NCBI GenBank assembly: GCA_035296325.1
Contig: DATHBD010000003.1
Span: forward strand, 1 to 50,722
Length of the DNA stretch: 50,722 bases
Source: DATHBD01 sp035296325
GTDB taxonomy: Bacteria; Actinomycetota; Actinomycetes; Mycobacteriales; Micromonosporaceae
Direction of reading: 5' to 3'
Positions 1 to 7,636 of the stretch are shown here, piece after piece. The position numbers and the translations under genes are program-made. Positions within the stretch are counted from its first letter, which is position 1, and each line of letters starts with the position of its first letter. The notes beneath the pieces were generated by a model. It was not told where the DNA came from and did no database searches. It saw only the letters and a list, made by a program, of their open reading frames with translations.

Positions 1-1
1 C

Positions 2-136
2 ACCGCCCCAATCTCCTCCGCCCTCGCAGTGACCGGCCAAGCCATCTGGACCGTCGCCACCGCCGGCTTCGCCCTACTCCTCCTCGGAGCCCTCCTCCTC
101 CTGATCAGTCGACGACGCCCCCACGCCACCAACTGA
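2..136 (+). CDS. C-terminus of a sortase-E type cell-wall anchored protein (partial)
   Basis: Only the last 44 codons are in the window; the start lies to the left. The frame reads LAVTGQ at residues 9-14, then a hydrophobic segment of about 20 residues rich in Leu/Ala, then SRRR and a short polar tail before TGA. This is the tripartite cell-wall sorting signal. The LAxTG form (rather than LPxTG) is the one recognised by class E sortases of high-GC actinobacteria (family knowledge). The protein is therefore probably secreted and covalently attached to peptidoglycan. The function of the surface domain cannot be read here. A strong hairpin follows the stop by 14 bases. Confidence 0.7.
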   Translation, partial: TAPISSALAVTGQAIWTVATAGFALLLLGALLLLISRRRPHATN

Positions 137-150
137 CCAGGAACCCAACG

Positions 151-186
151 AACCGGGGTCGACCGCACACGCGGCCGACCCCGGTT
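151..186 (+). terminator. Intrinsic-type terminator hairpin after the wall protein
   Basis: An 11-bp perfect inverted repeat (AACCGGGGTCG / CGACCCCGGTT) around a 14-base loop, beginning 14 bases after the stop of the sortase substrate gene. There is no long T-tract, as is usual in actinobacteria. Confidence 0.65.
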
Positions 187-358
187 CGCTGTCGTCACGA
201 CCTCCGCACCGGTACTCGGGTCACGCGCACTGGGGCCCATGGATGCGGATGGGCCCTCTTGCGTCCGTGAGGCCGGTGGCCGGGCGGAGTTCCGCCGCTC
301 CCCCGAGCGTTTGTGGGGGGTTTTCGGGGGGTGATTCACAATCGCATAGACAAACGTT

Positions 359-394
359 AAGGCCCTGACCGACGTACCTGCCGGTCAGGGCCTT
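359..394 (-). terminator. Terminator of tRNA-Ala
   Basis: A 13-bp perfect inverted repeat (AAGGCCCTGACCG / CGGTCAGGGCCTT) with a 10-base loop. It lies just beyond the 3' end of the leftward tRNA-Ala gene, and T residues follow the stem in the direction of transcription. Confidence 0.75.
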
Positions 395-402
395 ACACAT
401 GT

Positions 403-475
403 GGAGCTGAGGGGATTCGAACCCCTGACCCCCTCGATGCGAACGAGGTGCGCTACCGGGCTGCGCCACAGCCCC
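403..475 (-). tRNA. tRNA-Ala (anticodon CGC)
   Basis: Read leftward, the 73 bases fold as a full cloverleaf: acceptor GGGGCTG/CAGCTCC (one G-T pair), D stem GCGC/GCGC, anticodon stem CCTCG/CGAGG with loop TTCGCAT (U33, anticodon CGC reading GCG), and T arm AGGGG-TTCGAAT-CCCCT. CCA is not encoded. A hairpin terminator follows. Confidence 0.93.
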
Positions 476-567
476 CCGGTTTACCCGCCACGAACTGCAC
501 GGCGGGCCGGCGACAAGGGTAACAGGTGCCCGATTCGCGCCGCTAACCCGCACCGTGCGAGTCGGCC

Positions 568-1437
568 CTACTCGCCGACCGCGCGCCAGGCGTACGGCCG
601 GCCGCGCAGGGCGGCGATCCGAGCCGCGTCGCGACGGGCCTGGTCACGCTCGGCCAACTGGGCCAGCACGGCCTCCCGGCGGGCGGCCGCGCGGCGGGCC
701 TGCTCCCGGCGTACGGCCGCTTGGCGGGCGGCGACCCAGGCGGCGTAACGGGCATCCTCGCGCCGGCGTCGCGCGTCGGCGAGCGCGCGGTTGCGCAGGT
801 GGACCAGGTAGGTGACGAGCAGCGTGCCGGTGACCGCCGTTCCGATCCAGAATCCCGGCTCGACGAACACCGCACCGACGAGCTCGACGACGTTGAGCAG
901 CACCAGGGCGAGCAGCACCCGGCGGCGACGGTACACCGCGCGGGAGGCCCGCTCGTGCCGGCGGCGGGCCGCCAGGCGGCGTGCGTCCGGCGGTGCCGAT
1001 CCGGGACCGGCCGGCGGAGCGGACCCGCTGCCAGCCGGCGCACCGTATGACGAGGCAGCGCCGGGCGAGAGCGACGCGCCGCCCGGCGAGGCGGCAACGG
1101 CGGGCGAGGCAACGCCCGGCGAGGGCGCAGCGCCCGGCGGGGCAGCAGTCATCGCAGCGCCCGCGGGCACCTCAGCCGACGCCGCGAAGCCGAGGGGCGA
1201 CCGCGAGCCGGGGGCAGCACGGGGTAGGAGCCAGCCGGGCGGATTCACCGGTCGCGCGCCCGGAACGGTACGGCGGCGACGGTGGCGCTGTGCACCGGCG
1301 CGGGTGAGTACCCGCGCTGTCGACAACGCCCGCTCGGCCACCAGACGCTCCGTTGCGTCGTACCGGCGAACGAGCGCAGGCGCGAACGCGAGGAGGCCAG
1401 CGGTGACGAGTACGGCGAGGAGCACCGACGTCGGCAC
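568..1437 (-). CDS. sepX: Divisome membrane protein SepX/GlpR
   Basis: A 289-aa protein with one N-terminal membrane helix (about residues 5-23), a long Ala/Pro/Gly/Ser-rich low-complexity linker (about 80-160), two further hydrophobic segments in one hairpin (about 175-220) and a highly charged Arg/Ala-rich C-terminal coiled region. Gene order identifies it: it ends the galU-glp-acetyltransferase operon, where actinobacteria carry SepX (Streptomyces) or GlpR (Corynebacterium), the membrane receptor of the gephyrin-like protein Glp at the division septum (family knowledge). I chose the GTG at 1437 because GGGAGGG lies 6 bases before it. An in-frame GTG 27 bases earlier has no ribosome site. 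A 167-base gap with an inverted repeat separates it from the acetyltransferase gene. Confidence 0.8.
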   Translation of the reverse strand: MPTSVLLAVLVTAGLLAFAPALVRRYDATERLVAERALSTARVLTRAGAQRHRRRRTVPGARPVNPPGWLLPRAAPGSRSPLGFAASAEVPAGAAMTAAPPGAAPSPGVASPAVAASPGGASLSPGAASSYGAPAGSGSAPPAGPGSAPPDARRLAARRRHERASRAVYRRRRVLLALVLLNVVELVGAVFVEPGFWIGTAVTGTLLVTYLVHLRNRALADARRRREDARYAAWVAARQAAVRREQARRAAARREAVLAQLAERDQARRDAARIAALRGRPYAWRAVGE

Positions 1438-1498
1438 CCTCACCCCTCCCGTGTCTTGGTCCACCCGCCCCCACCAGCGGACGGACTTTCAGCCCGAT

Positions 1499-1518
1499 GA
1501 GTTACAGCAAGGTAACTC
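1499..1518. promoter_or_regulatory. Inverted repeat in the leader of sepX/glpR
   Basis: A perfect 7-bp inverted repeat, GAGTTAC and GTAACTC, separated by 6 bases, in the gap between the acetyltransferase stop and the sepX/glpR start, about 60 bases before the start codon. It is too short and too AT-balanced for a good terminator. An operator or small leader hairpin is possible (inference). Confidence 0.4.
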
Positions 1519-1604
1519 TGCTTCCGAGGTTACGGTCCGCGCGTCTGAATTCCTGGCACGCCACGCGCGGAATCCTGACTGCCGAGGGACCGGGCGGTGC
1601 CCGA

Positions 1605-2237
1605 TCAGGCAGCGGCGCGGGTGCGGTGCCACCGCGCGACCAGGCCACCGTCGCCGATCAGGTCCTCCGCGGTGACCGCGTAACCCAGATGATCCCGCCA
1701 ATCACCATCGATGTGTAAATATCGATGGTGGTACGCCTCCTGGCGGAAGCCGAGCTTCTCCACCACCCGCCGGCTCGCGGCATTCTCCGGCCGGATGTTG
1801 ACCTCGATGCGGTGTAGTCCGCCGGAGGAGAAGGCGTGATCCACGGCGAGGGCCAGGGCGGTCGGCATGATGCCGCGCCCGGCGACCCGGGAGTCGACCC
1901 AGTAGCCGGCGTACGCGGAGCAGAAGGCGCGGCGCACGATGTTGCTCAGCGTCAGCTGGCCCACGAGTCGCTGCTGGCCGTCGGGGCTCCACAGGCAGAT
2001 GGCGAACGGCATGGACGTGCCGTCCCGGCCAGAGCGCCGCATGTCGGCGTAGACGGCCCGGAAGGCGGCCGGGGAGTTGAGGGTGCGCCAGGAGCCGTAG
2101 GGCGTGGGCTCCCAGTGGGCCAGCCAGTTCTCGTTGAACCGCCGCACGGCGACCCACTCGTGGATGTCGGTGCGGCGGTACGGGCGCAGCACGACCGGCC
2201 CGTCCGACAGGACGACCGGCCAGCCAGGATGAGTCAT
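1605..2237 (-). CDS. rimJ: RimJ/RimL-type GNAT N-acetyltransferase
   Basis: A 210-aa GNAT enzyme of the ribosomal-protein-alanine acetyltransferase type, expected to move an acetyl group from acetyl-CoA to a protein N-terminus or small amine. The N-terminal part has LRPYRRTDIHEW. The acetyl-CoA loop is around VAGRGIMPTALALAVD (about residues 123-138), followed by HRIEVNIRPENAASRRVVEKLGF, the hallmark end of this family. The ATG overlaps the glp stop as ATGA, so the two are translationally coupled. The gene sits in the same place in many actinobacterial galU-glp operons. Its substrate is unknown, and a Glp/SepX-related target is only a guess. Confidence 0.85.
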   Translation of the reverse strand: MTHPGWPVVLSDGPVVLRPYRRTDIHEWVAVRRFNENWLAHWEPTPYGSWRTLNSPAAFRAVYADMRRSGRDGTSMPFAICLWSPDGQQRLVGQLTLSNIVRRAFCSAYAGYWVDSRVAGRGIMPTALALAVDHAFSSGGLHRIEVNIRPENAASRRVVEKLGFRQEAYHHRYLHIDGDWRDHLGYAVTAEDLIGDGGLVARWHRTRAAA

Positions 2238-3550
2238 CGCCGTCGATCCAATAGCAGTACGTCTACAGTGGAACCCGCGGCGGCGCTGATCACCCGCTCC
2301 CCCAGCACCATGAGCCCGTTCGCCTCCGCGAGACCTGACAGCGTATACGGCCCGCCGGCCAACGGCAGCACGGTGTACCCGCCGCCGCGTCGTTCCGAGA
2401 CGAAGGCCGGCCGGAACTCCCGCATTCCGGACGGCGAGTGCACGGTTTCCAGCAGGTGCGCCCGGACGCTGGGCCGGAAGACCGGGTCGGCCCCGGCCAG
2501 GACCTGGATCACCGGCCGGGCGAGGACCTCGAAGCCGACCAGCGCGGCGCCGGTGTCGCCGGGAAGGCAGACGATGGGCACGGTATCGCCGCCCAGGTGG
2601 CCGATCCGGCCGTACCCCAGCGGGCTGCACGGATATACGGAAAGGTCGGTGAACCGCACCGTCGACCGGGTGGCGTCGCGCCGACCGAGGATGCGGCGGA
2701 CCATGTCTCCCGGACCGAGGCCGGTGCCGCCGGTGGTGACGATCAGGTCGGCCCGCAGCATCTGATCCTCGAGCAGCCCGCGCAGCTCCTCAGGGTCGTC
2801 ATCGCAGATCCCGACCCGGTACGCGTGCGAGCCCGCTTCCGCCGCGGCGGCGGTGAGCGCGTGGGAGTTGGCGTCGACCACCTGCCCCGGCTGGCTGGCC
2901 CGGCCCACGTCGATCAATTCGTCCCCGGTGGACACGATCACCACCCGGGGGCGGGGACGCACCACCACGTGGCCCACTCCGGCGGTGGCGAGCACCGCCA
3001 CCAGGGCCGGCGTCACGTACGCCCCGGACCTGGCCAGGGTGGCACCGACGGCCAGCTCGTCCCCGGCGCGGCGCAGGCCCTGCCCGCGCTTCGGAGCGAC
3101 GTACACCTCGACGGCGGCCATACCCTGATCGGTGCTCGCGGCCGGGACCACCGCGTCGGCGGCGGCCGGCAGTGGCGCCCCCGCGGCGACGGAGAAGCAG
3201 GTGCCGGGCGTCAGCCGCACCGGCCGCCAACTCGACGCCACCAGGTCGCCCACGACGTTGAGTCGCACCGGCGCGCCGAGCTTGGCGGCGACGCAATCCT
3301 CGGAGCGCACCGCATATCCATCCACCGCGGCGTGGTCGAACGCCGGAACCGGGCAGGGGGCGAGCACATCCCCGGACAGCACGTTGCCGTGCGCCTGGGT
3401 GATCTCCAGGTCGAGCGGGGGAAGCGCACGTAGGCCGCGCAGCACCGAACTGAGGTAGTCGGCGAGCGGCGTCAGCTCTCGCCCACTGCCCGGCCCGTCC
3501 GAGGCGGACGGGCCGAGGTGCTGGGTGTCGGCCATCGGCGCCGCGGTCAC
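2234..3550 (-). CDS. glp: Gephyrin-like MoeA-family protein Glp
   Basis: A 438-aa MoeA/gephyrin-type protein with the domain order of the family: MoeA_N (about 15-170), the MPT-binding MoCF domain with TTGGTGLGPGDM (about 270-285; the usual Ser of GGTSxG is Gly here) and MoeA_C to the end. In actinobacteria the copy beside sepX/glpR acts in cell division and polar growth rather than, or besides, molybdenum insertion (Glp/GlpR work in Corynebacterium). No other molybdenum-cofactor gene is nearby, which favours that role. The GTG at 3550 overlaps the galU stop as GTGA, which decides the start. A longer in-frame opening to 3622 lies inside galU. Confidence 0.82.
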   Translation of the reverse strand: MTAAPMADTQHLGPSASDGPGSGRELTPLADYLSSVLRGLRALPPLDLEITQAHGNVLSGDVLAPCPVPAFDHAAVDGYAVRSEDCVAAKLGAPVRLNVVGDLVASSWRPVRLTPGTCFSVAAGAPLPAAADAVVPAASTDQGMAAVEVYVAPKRGQGLRRAGDELAVGATLARSGAYVTPALVAVLATAGVGHVVVRPRPRVVIVSTGDELIDVGRASQPGQVVDANSHALTAAAAEAGSHAYRVGICDDDPEELRGLLEDQMLRADLIVTTGGTGLGPGDMVRRILGRRDATRSTVRFTDLSVYPCSPLGYGRIGHLGGDTVPIVCLPGDTGAALVGFEVLARPVIQVLAGADPVFRPSVRAHLLETVHSPSGMREFRPAFVSERRGGGYTVLPLAGGPYTLSGLAEANGLMVLGERVISAAAGSTVDVLLLDRRR

Positions 3551-4527
3551 CCGCTCAGCTCCTTGGCGACAAACTCGGTCAGCCATGTGCCGAACGCCGG
3601 TCCCAGGTCGTCGCGCCGGCACGCGATCTCCACCACCGCCTGGAGGTAACCCAGGGGCATACCGGTGTCGTGGCGCTTGCCCCGGAACACGATGCCGTGC
3701 ACCGGCGTACCTTCCGTGAGCAGCAGCGCCATCGCATCGGTGAGCTGGATCTCGCCCCCACTGCCCGGCCCGATCCGACGGATCGCGTCGAAGATGGTCG
3801 CCGGCAGGACATACCTGCCGACCACCGCCAGGTTGCTCGGCGCCTCGGCCGGTGCGGGCTTCTCCACCAGCCCGGTGACCCGCACCGCCTCGTGATCGCC
3901 GCCCAGTTCCGGTGCCGGCTGCACGGAGGCGATGCCGTAGCGGCTCACCTCGTCCGGCGCCACCTCGATGAACGCCAGCACGATGCCGCCGGTCTCCGCC
4001 TGCAGGTCGAGCATGGCCGGCAGCAGGGGGTCCGAGTCGTCCATGAACTCGTCACCGAGCAGGACGGCGAACGGCTCGTCACCGACATGCGATTCGGCGT
4101 ACGAGACGGCGTGGCCCAGGCCAAGGGGCTCTGCCTGCCGGCAGGTGTAGATCTCCGCGAGTTCAGCCGGGCGGACGATCGCCGCCAGGCGGGCGGTGTC
4201 GCCCTTTTCCAGAAGCCGCGCTTCAAGATCGGGCCGTCGGTCGAAGTGGTCGACCATGGAGGTCTTGCCACGTCCGGTCACCAGGAGGACGTCGCCGATG
4301 CCGGCCCCGGCGGCCTCTTCGACGATGTACTGCAGAACGGGACGGTCGACGACCGGCAGCAGTTCCTTGGGCACCGCCTTCGTGGCCGGCAGAAAGCGGG
4401 TGGCCAGCCCGGCGGCGGGAATCACGGCCTTTCGGGCGCGCCGGTGTGGGGTCGGGGAGGTCGAAGGAGCGGCGGCAGCCGGAGCGGCAGCAGAGGCCGA
4501 GCCGGCCCGCGAATCGGTGTCGGGCAT
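3547..4527 (-). CDS. galU: UTP-glucose-1-phosphate uridylyltransferase
   Basis: A 326-aa nucleotidyltransferase making UDP-glucose from UTP and glucose-1-phosphate in the cytoplasm, feeding cell-wall glycans, trehalose and exopolysaccharide. After an Ala/Pro-rich leader, the signature AVIPAAGLATRFLPATK (about 35-51) with the activating Lys is intact, followed by PKELLPV, the VLLGDE metal site, the VEKP motif and GEIQLTDA. It is the first gene of the galU-glp-rimJ-sepX operon and overlaps glp by 4 bases. It has no clear ribosome site, but a TAGTCT box sits 6 bases before the ATG, so the transcript is probably leaderless. Confidence 0.93.
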   Translation of the reverse strand: MPDTDSRAGSASAAAPAAAAPSTSPTPHRRARKAVIPAAGLATRFLPATKAVPKELLPVVDRPVLQYIVEEAAGAGIGDVLLVTGRGKTSMVDHFDRRPDLEARLLEKGDTARLAAIVRPAELAEIYTCRQAEPLGLGHAVSYAESHVGDEPFAVLLGDEFMDDSDPLLPAMLDLQAETGGIVLAFIEVAPDEVSRYGIASVQPAPELGGDHEAVRVTGLVEKPAPAEAPSNLAVVGRYVLPATIFDAIRRIGPGSGGEIQLTDAMALLLTEGTPVHGIVFRGKRHDTGMPLGYLQAVVEIACRRDDLGPAFGTWLTEFVAKELSG

Positions 4528-4533
4528 GTCGCG

Positions 4534-4539
4534 AGACTA
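4534..4539 (-). promoter_or_regulatory. -10 box of galU (leaderless type)
   Basis: Read leftward the hexamer is TAGTCT (fits TANNNT) and is followed by 6 bases and then the galU ATG, the layout of a leaderless actinobacterial promoter. No convincing -35 element is seen. Confidence 0.5.
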
Positions 4540-4640
4540 ACCGCAGTGGCGGGTTCCCACCCGCTGTGGCACAGGACGCGCCGGTGCCGACGCCGCCTGC
4601 AGCGTTGAGCCGAACCTGGACTGACGGCCGCCCGGACGGC

Positions 4641-6812
4641 TCACCGGCGCGGCGTGGCGCGGCGCGGCGGGCGCTCCGACACGCCCCGCGCGGCGCGGTA
4701 GGTGTCTCGTCCGGAACCCTTCGCATCGTAGAGCGCGTCGTCGGCGGCCTCCAGAACCGCCGCACCGGTCGAGCCGTGATCGGGGTAGATCGCCACCCCG
4801 ATCGACACGCTCACCGGGATCCGTGCAGGCTCGGGGTACCGGGCGGAGACCACGAGCATCGGTGTCCGCCGTACCGCCGCGCAGAGGCGGCTGGCCACGA
4901 CGGCCCCGCCCGGCGCATCGGTCTCCGGGAGCAGCACCACGAACTCCTCTCCGCCCTGCCGGAACGCGAAGTCCACCTCCCGGATCTCACCGCGCAGCCG
5001 TCGGGCGAACTCGGCGAGCACCGCATCTCCCGCGGCGTGCCCGTAACGGTCGTTGATCTCCTTGAACCGGTCGAGATCCAGGACCAGGACGGCGAGGGTA
5101 CGGCCGAAGCGGCTGGCCCGCTCCACCTCCCGCCGCAGCGACTCGCGCAGGTACCGGTAGTTCGACAGGCCGGTCAGCGGATCGGTGAGGGAAAGCCGCT
5201 GAGCCTCCTCGTGCACCCGTACGTTGTCCAGCGCCACCGCTGCCTGGCCGGCGAAGGTCCGCAGCGTCGTCAGGTCCGCGTCGTCGAACTCGTCGAACCC
5301 GTGCCGGTCGTACAGGGCAAGAACGCCGCAGCCCACGGTCGACCCCGGCGGCGGTGCGCCGTGGGGCGGCTCGCCGTTCGGGTCGACCACCGGGCCGGCA
5401 CCCGGCACCGCGAACGGCACCGCCACGTAGGTGAGGCACGCCGGCTCCCGCTCGGACAGCAGCGGTCCGTCCCGGTCGACCCGGCCCCGGCGGGGCTCGC
5501 CACTTCCCGCGACGCCACCCAGCAACCCCTCGCCGAGGCTTATCCGCAGGTCGTCGGCATCGGGTACCCCTTCCGCGCACTGCCCGACGAGCGCGGTGCC
5601 CGACGCGTCGGAGAGCAGCACCACGCCAGCACGGGCCCCGGTCGCCGCGGTCGCCGTCCGCAGAATGACCTCCAGGATCCGCTGCAGGTCGTGGGTGCTG
5701 GAAAGCGTGTCGCCGAGCACGCCGAGCTGGCGACGAAGCTGGTCGCGACTGGCGGTGAGCGCTTGGACGTACCCCTGCGTTTCCCGGGTCATCCGGTTGA
5801 AACTGGCGGCGAGCCGGCCGACCTCGTCCCGGCTGCGCACCGGCACCCGGGCCGCCAGGTCGCCACCGGCCACCCGTTCCACGGCGTCGGTCAGCTCGGT
5901 CAGCGGCCGCGTGGTGGTGTTCCCCAGCCACCAGGCGGCACCCACCGCCAGCAGGCCCGCCACCAGCACCACGGCGAACAGCACACCGTAGAGACCCTCG
6001 GCGCCGCCGGGACGGACCGAGACTGCGAGAGTGAGCGGCTGGCCCGGCTCGGGGTCCATCCGCCGCACCGACCGGCCGCCCGAGGTGGCGGCCACCGCGC
6101 TTCCGCGCAGGGCCGTCGCGACGGCGATGACCTGCCGATGGTGGTGATCGGCTTCAGTCGACAGCCCCCGCCCACCGGCGATGACACTGATCGCGGCGCC
6201 GGAAGCGCTGGCCAGTCTGCCGAGGAAGACCTGGTCGAGCCGCTGGGTGACGGTCACGAAGCCGGCGATCCCACCGCCCGCGTCCCGGATCTCGACCCGC
6301 ACGCCGAGCGCGCCGTAGGGCCGCGGTTCCGCGGTGGTGTCGCACAGGGCCCGGTCGCCCGGCGGCGCCTCACCGGCCGACCGCAGGACGGCACCATCGG
6401 CCGAGGACAGCTCGACCGAGGTGGCCATCCCTCGTTGCACCAGGCGCAGCAGGGCCAGGTCCGCGGCGTCCCGCTGCCCCGGGCCGGTGGCTGGGTCGGC
6501 GGGCCCGACGGGCCCGGCAGGCGCGGCCGGCTCGGGCGGCGTGGCCGGCCCAGCGGGCGTTGCCGGCTCAGGCGGCGTGGCGGGCCCGGCGGGCGCCGCG
6601 GTGAGCAGTGCCGCCGTCTCGGCGGCAGCCCGCAGCCGTTGGCACGCCACCAGCATGGAAGCCCGTACGCCAGCGGCCGCGACGTCGAGCCGCTCCGCGG
6701 CGCGGGCCTGGCTGACCGTCGCCACGGTCAGGCCGACGAACACGGCGCCGAGCAGGACCGGCCCGAGCACGACAGCCAGGAAGGCAGCCGTGAGCCGAGC
6801 GCGCAGCGTCAC
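4641..6812 (-). CDS. Membrane diguanylate cyclase (sensor-HAMP-GAF-GGDEF)
   Basis: A 723-aa membrane protein expected to make cyclic di-GMP from two GTP. Layout: helix 1 (about 8-30), an extracytoplasmic sensor region (about 31-270) containing a Thr/Pro/Glu/Ala/Gly repeat, helix 2 (about 275-297), HAMP (about 300-350), GAF (about 370-530), GGDEF domain (about 545-710). The active-site motif is GGEEF, and REVD sits five residues before it, the position of the inhibitory I-site RxxD, so product feedback is likely. GTG start with GGAGG 4 bases upstream. It lies upstream of galU on the same strand, with a 113-base gap holding galU's own promoter. Confidence 0.9.
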   Translation of the reverse strand: MTLRARLTAAFLAVVLGPVLLGAVFVGLTVATVSQARAAERLDVAAAGVRASMLVACQRLRAAAETAALLTAAPAGPATPPEPATPAGPATPPEPAAPAGPVGPADPATGPGQRDAADLALLRLVQRGMATSVELSSADGAVLRSAGEAPPGDRALCDTTAEPRPYGALGVRVEIRDAGGGIAGFVTVTQRLDQVFLGRLASASGAAISVIAGGRGLSTEADHHHRQVIAVATALRGSAVAATSGGRSVRRMDPEPGQPLTLAVSVRPGGAEGLYGVLFAVVLVAGLLAVGAAWWLGNTTTRPLTELTDAVERVAGGDLAARVPVRSRDEVGRLAASFNRMTRETQGYVQALTASRDQLRRQLGVLGDTLSSTHDLQRILEVILRTATAATGARAGVVLLSDASGTALVGQCAEGVPDADDLRISLGEGLLGGVAGSGEPRRGRVDRDGPLLSEREPACLTYVAVPFAVPGAGPVVDPNGEPPHGAPPPGSTVGCGVLALYDRHGFDEFDDADLTTLRTFAGQAAVALDNVRVHEEAQRLSLTDPLTGLSNYRYLRESLRREVERASRFGRTLAVLVLDLDRFKEINDRYGHAAGDAVLAEFARRLRGEIREVDFAFRQGGEEFVVLLPETDAPGGAVVASRLCAAVRRTPMLVVSARYPEPARIPVSVSIGVAIYPDHGSTGAAVLEAADDALYDAKGSGRDTYRAARGVSERPPRRATPRR
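6526..6597. repeat. Two 36-bp tandem units inside the cyclase sensor domain
   Basis: Two near-identical 36-bp units start at 6526 and 6562, giving a 12-residue Pro/Ala/Thr repeat in the extracytoplasmic part of the diguanylate cyclase. In-frame, so a length-variable spacer. Confidence 0.7.
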
Positions 6813-6906
6813 TCGTCCTCCAGGGGGCGTGCGGAACGAAATGGTCGCGCAGGTGCGATGCTGTCACACGCGGTGAATACCGGGACACGGTTAGGTAAGG
6901 AGTGGC

Positions 6907-7530
6907 ATGCCGAATCCCTCTCCCGGGCCGATGGCCGCGAAGAACCGGATGCGCGCCGGGTTGCTGGCCACCCGACGGTCCATGCCAGCCGGGGTACGGG
7001 CGGTCGCCGACGCCTCGATCACGGCGGCCCTCGTCGAGGCGGTGCGCTCCCGCAGCGCGCGGGTGGTGACGGCGTACGTTCCGATCGCCGGCGAGCCGGG
7101 CGGGTCGGGGCTGCACCGGGCACTCGCCGAGGCGCTGGGCCCGGGCGGCCGCCTGCTGCTGCCGGTGCTGTGTGCCGACGCCGACCTCGACTGGGCCGGG
7201 TACGACGGCCCGGACAGCCTGCGAGCCGGCCGTCGTGGGCTGCGGGAGCCGGCGGGGCGACGCCTTGGGCGGGCCGCCGTCGCCGACGCTGACCTGGTGA
7301 TCGTCCCGGCCGTGGCCGTCGACCTGGCCGGGCTGCGCCTTGGGCGGGGCGGTGGATCGTACGACCGCGCGCTGGCCCGGACAGCCACGGCGAGGCTGGT
7401 CGTGGCGCCGCTCTACGCCGGCGAGCTTGTCGCCGCCGTCCCCGCCGAGCCGCACGATCGGCCGGTTGGAGCAGCCGTCGTGGCGGCGCCGGACGGCCTG
7501 ACGGCCGGCTGGCGGACGCTGCCGGTGTGA
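6907..7530 (+). CDS. 5-formyltetrahydrofolate cyclo-ligase
   Basis: A 207-aa enzyme of the 5-FTHF cyclo-ligase family (MTHFS), which uses ATP to turn 5-formyl-THF into 5,10-methenyl-THF in cytosolic one-carbon metabolism. Basic N-terminal KNRMRAGLLATRRSM, then VVTAYVPIAGEPG (substrate loop), and near the C-terminus the phosphate-binding motif LRLGRGGGSYDR (about 143-154). Length is normal. AAGGAG ends 4 bases before the ATG. It is divergent from the cyclase/galU operon, as is common in actinobacteria. Confidence 0.9.
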   Translation: MPNPSPGPMAAKNRMRAGLLATRRSMPAGVRAVADASITAALVEAVRSRSARVVTAYVPIAGEPGGSGLHRALAEALGPGGRLLLPVLCADADLDWAGYDGPDSLRAGRRGLREPAGRRLGRAAVADADLVIVPAVAVDLAGLRLGRGGGSYDRALARTATARLVVAPLYAGELVAAVPAEPHDRPVGAAVVAAPDGLTAGWRTLPV

Positions 7531-7581
7531 CGCGACTGGCGCGCACTGGACGGGACCGGCGATGATGACGCACTATTTGAC

Positions 7582-7606
7582 TGGCACTCTGACATATCGA
7601 GTGCCA
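7582..7606. promoter_or_regulatory. CIRCE-like operator (HrcA site) before the FmdB gene
   Basis: TGGCACTC and GAGTGCCA form a perfect 8-bp inverted repeat with exactly 9 bases between them. The CIRCE consensus is TTAGCACTC-N9-GAGTGCTAA, so the core GCACTC-N9-GAGTGC matches fully. A TTGACT at 7577-7582 touches its left arm and may be a -35. The site ends 30 bases before the FmdB start codon. HrcA binding is inferred from the match. Confidence 0.7.
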
Positions 7607-7636
7607 ACGCGAGATCCGCAGACGACGGAGGCGAAC

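Noticed and set aside
221..553. Leftward open frame of 110 codons across the tRNA-Ala gene
   Set aside because: It runs through the tRNA and its terminator and has no ribosome site or recognisable product.
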